From NCBI RefSeq assembly GCF_003362725.1, contig NZ_QKTV01000008.1, positions 120,707-184,706 of the forward strand: a stretch of DNA of 64,000 bases, written 5' to 3'. A model generated the notes under the pieces. The model searched no databases, was not told the DNA's origin, and saw nothing but the letters and a program-made list of their open reading frames with translations. The position numbers were made by a program, and so were the translations under genes. How positions within the stretch are numbered: position 1 is the first letter of the stretch; every line of letters starts with the position of its first letter. The stretch comes from Winogradskyella aurantiaca. Its GTDB lineage: Bacteria; Bacteroidota; Bacteroidia; Flavobacteriales; Flavobacteriaceae. Of this stretch, positions 60,501 to 64,000 are shown piece by piece.

Positions 60501-62642
60501 TGGGACATAGCTCTAACTCAGAAAGAGATTCAGTTGATGATGAATCAGGAAATTGAATCAACGTCAGGACAAGTTTATGGCGTTATTACCAAACAACAAA
60601 TTGAAAGCGTTAACTGGTCCAATCTAAAAGGATATTATCAATTTAACCAATCTACGGATATTAGTTACGGAAATTTAATTCCTACTGGAGGAACTATTCA
60701 AGGTCGTTTAATTAATAGCAATTCAGCACAAGATGAAACCGCCCCAGTTCCTTACACCACAAAAACCCATGGATTATGGTCAGATACCTCCTCAACCGGC
60801 CCCTGGTCACAAGATTCGAATATATGGTCACCCCCTAATAGTATAGGTATCGATGGATCTACCAAAGTAAACTGGAATATTGTAAAAATCAGCCATAATA
60901 TTTCATCAGATAATGAAGACATTCTTCTCTCAGGTTTGGTTGTTGATTCTAATGGTAAATTTTCCATTCTTAATAAGGATGAGAACAACGACGAAAACAA
61001 CACTGGACAATGTCTCAGCATTTCTAACTATTTATTACTTAATGGTACGATTGATCTTGTTGGTGAATCTCAGCTGATACAATCAGAAGGAAGTACTGTA
61101 GACATTGTAAGTACAGGAATTTTAGAAATTGATCAACAAGGAACGAGTAATAAGTATAATTACAATTACTGGGGTTCTCCGGTATCTTCCCAAAGTTTGG
61201 GAACTAATGGCGGTTTCAGTGTTAAAGAGATTATGTATGATGGCACTAATAGTTCTTTATTGACACATCCAACTATTTTATGGACCTCTGGTTACAATGG
61301 AAGTCCAAACCCTTTGACCTTATCAAGATCATGGATATACACCTTTAATAATGGTCCTCAGGATGACTATTGGTCTTGGAGTTATAAGGGAGAATCTAGT
61401 ACAATTGCTACTGGATTAGGATACACCATGAAAGGAAGCGGGGCATCAGGAAGTCATCAGAATTATGTTTTTATGGGAGTTCCGAATAATGGAGTTGTAA
61501 CAGCAACCGTAAGCCCAAATAATCAAACATTAGTTGGTAACCCTTATCCTTCAGCCTTAAATATAAACCAATTCTTAGTAGATAATACTGAAGGGTATTC
61601 CGGAAGTACGGGTAGCATCAATGGTACCATATATTTCTGGGAGCATTTCGAAACGAATAGCTCACATATCCTTGAACAGTATGAAGGCGGTTATGCAGCG
61701 AGAAACATGATCGGTGCAACCGCAGCGATATCACATCCCGGATTAAGTCAGGCTGGGTATTCATCAGCAGGAACACCAGGATCATATATCCCAGTTGGAC
61801 AAGGATTTTTTGTTAAAGGCAGTAGTACAGGTGGTACCATAGAATTTAATAATGGTCAACGAATTCATGCAAAAGAAACCGTTGATAATTCAATATTTAT
61901 CAGATCCGAGAATCAAGATTCCGCAGAGGAGCCAATAGATCTGGTAAAAAAATTAAAATTCCAATTCATTACACCCCTGCAAGTTGAAAGGGAATTACTC
62001 TTGGGGTTTGTTCCTAATGATTTAGCCAATGACGACTTTAATGAAGGGTTTGACTCTGAAATAATTGATGGTTTTGATTCTGATGCAGGGTTTAATATTA
62101 ATGATAAACCGTACTGTATACAAGGTGTTGGCGTGTTTGATAGCTCAAAAAAATACCCTTTAATAATTGATCTTGCTGAATCTGGTACGATTCAGTTTAA
62201 ATTTATGAGTTCTGAGAATTTCGAGACCAGACCTAATCTATACTTCTATGATCAAGATACCAATAATTACTGGGATCTAAACGAAGGTGTCTTCAGTTTA
62301 CAAATAGAACCTGGTAGCTACACCGATAGGTTCTATGTATGTTTTGAAGCCAATGATCAACTCTTATCGATTAATGAAAATGAGTTAGGTAAATCGTCGC
62401 AGTTTCAAGTCTATTATTCGCGTTTAAGAAACAAGCTGGTTGTTCTAAATTCAAAAGGCGTTTTAATTGAAAACATTCAGTTATATGCAATTACAGGACA
62501 ATTTATTCAAAAGATTAACCAAATTGTACCGCAACAGAATTATTATGAATTTGACACCCCAACTCTTAGTTCAGGGGCTTACATTGCTATAATTAAAACT
62601 GAAGCTGGACAGGAAAGTCTAAAATTCCTTAGCGGAAAATAG
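57501..62642 (+). CDS. Giant multidomain T9SS-secreted protein (GEVED, Hydin-like, SprB-like, LamG, sorting domain)
   Basis: 1713 residues with signal peptide (about 1-27, ending 'SAQAQ'). Domains by eye: GEVED-like at about 77-171 ('WIDWDQNGVFDE', 'DGEVEDYAITV'); ASPM-SPD2-Hydin-like at about 177-295 ('FQIQNQGSEDLIISSI'); SprB-type repeat at about 295-373 ('SPYEYSVDGINWSNS'); an alpha/beta region at about 375-757 ('YVTGGGNVWMGCHDV', possibly a glutamine-amidotransferase-like fold); Ig-like at about 770-850; LamG/concanavalin-like at about 851-1013 ('PFTIELWIKPEQ', 'WKHVAVTFNGSMYRLYIDG'); a T9SS-linked beta domain; and a C-terminal sorting domain ending 'SLKFLSGK'. Likely a surface adhesin or polymer-binding protein. 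Confidence 0.87.
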   Translation: MESKTNIYITTLYFVIWTLFSINSAQAQYCSSSGDNTYVTGITHVGINTINNSTNTDNAYTDYTGSISTSLMQGSNYSIQTRLNTAGNYTIHCLVWIDWDQNGVFDESPYDLGTATNETDGETNNSGVSFTVPVSATLGTTRMRVSAKWNQDPSPCENGMDGEVEDYAITVISPDPSPEINILGNSNSITDGDNSTSETNLTDFGETTMGTPLQNSFQIQNQGSEDLIISSITLSNTSDFTISQSLSSNTISGGTTDSFEITYNATSGGLQSSMVTISSNDSNEGNFQFMVQGETSCPIISLSGSSMTAASCVDCSDASITLGTPSGGVSPYEYSVDGINWSNSNIFSNLYGSFFTVYARDSNGCIGEERITNYLGFNAGAAVIDMGVSPQTVNNALIPYGLVYDLVQNYNVPIYWIIDPNKSFVNAQNITNQSDITVTGTTSRTGGSSITTNLLGGPFIIPQEYISTAYPVIETWISNYPGLTVYWNLNAISSAPVNGIITTLANVVIYPKDGDLNDTTDIEEAFFIPAAVPQSSYRRGYISSLDQCDEIYVLSHHTDPDENWTQDDIDDLYDYVTGGGNVWMGCHDVSITESLLTTSEGIQLNFLSENGLIPYKDITDVSTNYPYLSAYATNDDIDKHDNSFNSNDVLYDITSASNPLMQFLGEIQDAQNGNSERIYVPFPGGWRSTTVRASYDPNHDDLPSETNRSPGEAAIMAYGPAYGNNRYGTVLYHASHINSSNSGSTEEYVGDRRVFGNYLLESAIRYTKDAGPDQIFSITSCGIVSTTLDAAIPINSPGVWTIESGTGGSLSDPTNPKSEFYGQENETYTLKWSVNCDEDVVQISFVTECNTLDFDGTDDHISFADNFDVEGPFTIELWIKPEQTSTDTQTVLSKRDANNLSSGYDLRIENNILSFNWDENNQIVSPYALQQNVWKHVAVTFNGSMYRLYIDGIEVNSAYGSLPATPSNKTDFIVGAMDQISAAPYEPLHYFSGAVDELAIWDIALTQKEIQLMMNQEIESTSGQVYGVITKQQIESVNWSNLKGYYQFNQSTDISYGNLIPTGGTIQGRLINSNSAQDETAPVPYTTKTHGLWSDTSSTGPWSQDSNIWSPPNSIGIDGSTKVNWNIVKISHNISSDNEDILLSGLVVDSNGKFSILNKDENNDENNTGQCLSISNYLLLNGTIDLVGESQLIQSEGSTVDIVSTGILEIDQQGTSNKYNYNYWGSPVSSQSLGTNGGFSVKEIMYDGTNSSLLTHPTILWTSGYNGSPNPLTLSRSWIYTFNNGPQDDYWSWSYKGESSTIATGLGYTMKGSGASGSHQNYVFMGVPNNGVVTATVSPNNQTLVGNPYPSALNINQFLVDNTEGYSGSTGSINGTIYFWEHFETNSSHILEQYEGGYAARNMIGATAAISHPGLSQAGYSSAGTPGSYIPVGQGFFVKGSSTGGTIEFNNGQRIHAKETVDNSIFIRSENQDSAEEPIDLVKKLKFQFITPLQVERELLLGFVPNDLANDDFNEGFDSEIIDGFDSDAGFNINDKPYCIQGVGVFDSSKKYPLIIDLAESGTIQFKFMSSENFETRPNLYFYDQDTNNYWDLNEGVFSLQIEPGSYTDRFYVCFEANDQLLSINENELGKSSQFQVYYSRLRNKLVVLNSKGVLIENIQLYAITGQFIQKINQIVPQQNYYEFDTPTLSSGAYIAIIKTEAGQESLKFLSGK

Positions 62643-63004
62643 AGACACCTTCACTTATTTTACGTTTTATCGATTATTTTTGCTTTTCGTAGATTTTTTT
62701 TATACGTTTGACGATGTTTTTTGCATTTCGTCTATTTCTTACATGATATAATGTAGATTAAAGCGTGATGAACAAACAAGTAGAAATTATTTGTTGAAGC
62801 ATATACCTGTAAAACGTTGACAATCAACGAGAATCAGAATTTAAAATATAGCCAAAGTCAATTGCAGATAAAATTGACCGTTCAACGATATAATTGCTAC
62901 GTTCATGGGGACTACTATAAATTAGTTAGTCCTTTGATAATATGCTGTTTATATGGTTTAAAACCATATAAAGATTTTAGTTTACCAACAACTGAACTAA
63001 CACT
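62643..63004. other. Intergenic leader region with a perfect palindrome
   Basis: 362 bases between two large secreted-protein genes. T-rich tracts lie at 62690-62740. The notable element is the 25-bp palindrome at 62948-62972. A 63-codon TTG-initiated ORF crosses the region but has no protein-like features. No terminator hairpin was recognised after the upstream gene. Confidence 0.5.
62948..62972. promoter_or_regulatory. Perfect 12-bp inverted repeat, candidate operator or leader hairpin
   Basis: TTTATATGGTTT (62948-62959), one A, AAACCATATAAA (62961-62972), ending 32 bases before the ATG of the HYR-repeat protein gene. Its symmetry fits a dimeric regulator site or a leader hairpin. Confidence 0.5.
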
Positions 63005-64000
63005 ATGAAGCTGTTAATCAACATAGTTGCTACCATATATGCTGTGGCGGCACTAAGTTTAGGATACTCTAGCCCCAATAATGCTATCGTTGTCCCTGAT
63101 AGTTATATTCCAGATCCAATTTCCAGTGAACTTTCAGGATCATTAACCAATAGGGAATCCAATTTTGTTTTTGCAAAAAGCCAAAGTAAACAAGAAACCC
63201 TACTTCATTTAAACAATTCAAATAATTCCCCTGACTTTAAGTTATTGTCTGGTAATGAGTCTGCGGTTGATGAAAGTAATGTCATTATCGACTCTGGTAG
63301 TGGCAATCAATATTTTAATCTTTCGGGATCAGCAAATACGAATTTTGATGGATTCAATTTTGGTTCATTTGAATGTACCGATACTTTCATACTTAACGGG
63401 GCTCAACAGAAAACACATAAATGTGGTGATCACAATATTTCATATAGTGAACTTAACTACAGCATTGAATCCACAGGGACATCCCATTCGTCATTTTCTT
63501 TTGAAGAGATCTTTTTTAATACTGACTTAACAAGTTCTAATTATTGTAATGGAACAAGTGTTGATCAAAACTGGCAAACCTCAGGCGCTGGAATTAATAT
63601 TTTAAATGGGCTCGGTCCTGGAATTTACGAATTACAGGTTTACACCAGAACTGAACATGAAAATTCATCTGGATCAATATCACCTGACTTATTTATAAGC
63701 AACTTTGGCAATAACTTTACGGCTACTTTTACCGTTGTTGACAACACCCTGCCTACCGCCTCTAATCCTGCCGCTGTTAATGTTCAGTGTGCCTCGGATA
63801 TCCCTGCTGTAGATACTGATGTTGTTTCTGATGAAGCTGATAACTGTTCTGGTGCTATCACCGTTGCTCATGTTAGCGATGTATCGGATGGCAACTCTAA
63901 CCCTGAAGTCATTACACGTACTTATAGCGTTACTGACCTGGCTGGTAATTCCATTAATGTTACACAAACCATTACTGTTGATGATACTACCAACCCTTCA
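63005..64000 (+). CDS. Large secreted protein with HYR-like repeats (3' end outside window)
   Basis: Open from the ATG at 63005 to the window edge (332 codons, no stop). A signal peptide (MKLLINIVATIYAVAALSLGYS) precedes a Ser/Asn-rich segment and a domain with paired cysteines (about 120-245: 'FECTDTFILNGAQQKTHKCG'). From about residue 240 there is a repeat-type module: 'VQCASDIPAVDTDVVSDEADNC' in outline, 'GNSNPEVITRTYSVTDLAGN' and 'ITVDDTTNPS', the pattern of HYR-like domains that occur as long tandem arrays in Flavobacteria surface proteins. Probably a T9SS-exported adhesin whose sorting domain lies beyond the window. The start is the only ATG giving a signal peptide. Confidence 0.85.
   Translation, partial: MKLLINIVATIYAVAALSLGYSSPNNAIVVPDSYIPDPISSELSGSLTNRESNFVFAKSQSKQETLLHLNNSNNSPDFKLLSGNESAVDESNVIIDSGSGNQYFNLSGSANTNFDGFNFGSFECTDTFILNGAQQKTHKCGDHNISYSELNYSIESTGTSHSSFSFEEIFFNTDLTSSNYCNGTSVDQNWQTSGAGINILNGLGPGIYELQVYTRTEHENSSGSISPDLFISNFGNNFTATFTVVDNTLPTASNPAAVNVQCASDIPAVDTDVVSDEADNCSGAITVAHVSDVSDGNSNPEVITRTYSVTDLAGNSINVTQTITVDDTTNPS

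Noticed and set aside
62817..63008. 63-codon ORF between the two large secreted proteins
   Set aside because: TTG start, runs through a perfect palindrome and overlaps the next gene's start; no recognisable features.

Overview
The window reads as a chromosomal segment of a marine-type Flavobacteriaceae bacterium (phylum Bacteroidota). Supporting signs are AT-rich, densely packed genes, several secreted proteins ending in type IX secretion (T9SS) sorting tails, promoters of the TTG-N18/20-TANNTTTG type, no obvious Shine-Dalgarno sequences, and marker families of the group (DUF4290, DUF2911, Lacal_2735/DUF6435, BshB1, a fused ResB/CcsA protein). No insertion sequence, prophage, CRISPR array or rRNA operon was seen.

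Layout. 1-9262: a nitroreductase (cut by the window edge), an unknown secreted protein, a LytTR regulator with a degenerate receiver, two T9SS cargo proteins, tRNA-Ser(UGA), two tandem M28 peptidase lipoproteins, tRNA-His(GUG) and bshB1. 9488-20576: a SLC13-type transporter followed closely by pckA, then a leftward block with a Cys/Met PLP enzyme, a MATE exporter, several small membrane proteins and the giant cytochrome c biogenesis protein. 20784-31231: DUF2520 protein, kdsC, a UbiA prenyltransferase, Maf, a lipoprotein, a PIG-L deacetylase, a 39-residue membrane peptide coupled to a sodium:solute symporter, a Gfo/Idh oxidoreductase and a DUF2911 protein. 31414-33915: an arsenic operon (arsR, DUF6428, ACR3 pump, arsenate-reductase-like phosphatase).

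34470-48323 is the most striking region: about 14 kb in two back-to-back rightward operons containing four different photolyase/cryptochrome homologues (cry-DASH, a FeS-BCP/(6-4)-photolyase relative, a divergent homologue and a class I CPD-type photolyase). With them are a TetR regulator, ABC1/UbiB kinase, flavin reductase, two SDR proteins, GTP cyclohydrolase I, glutathione peroxidase, TspO, a SRPBCC protein and several small proteins (DUF2256, TIGR03643, DUF6435). Both operons start behind the same 30-bp palindrome, TGTTTAAC-N14-GTTAAACA, followed after 5 bp by a TANNTTTG -7 box. This suggests one coordinated photoprotection/photorepair regulon. Within it, the FeS-BCP relative lacks three of the four cluster cysteines, the third homologue lacks the canonical flavin-pocket motif and Trp residues, and one SDR lacks the catalytic tyrosine.

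48658-56915: housekeeping genes (murA with Asp in place of the fosfomycin-target Cys, DUF4290, DUF493, an AAA ATPase, recQ, fmt, HU, YqgE/AlgH, a class IV aminotransferase, a START-like protein). 57043-64000: tRNA-Met(CAU), a decayed partial copy of its 3' end, a 1713-residue multidomain T9SS protein, and the start of another large secreted protein with HYR-like repeats that leaves the window. All assignments come from reading motifs by eye; no database search was run.
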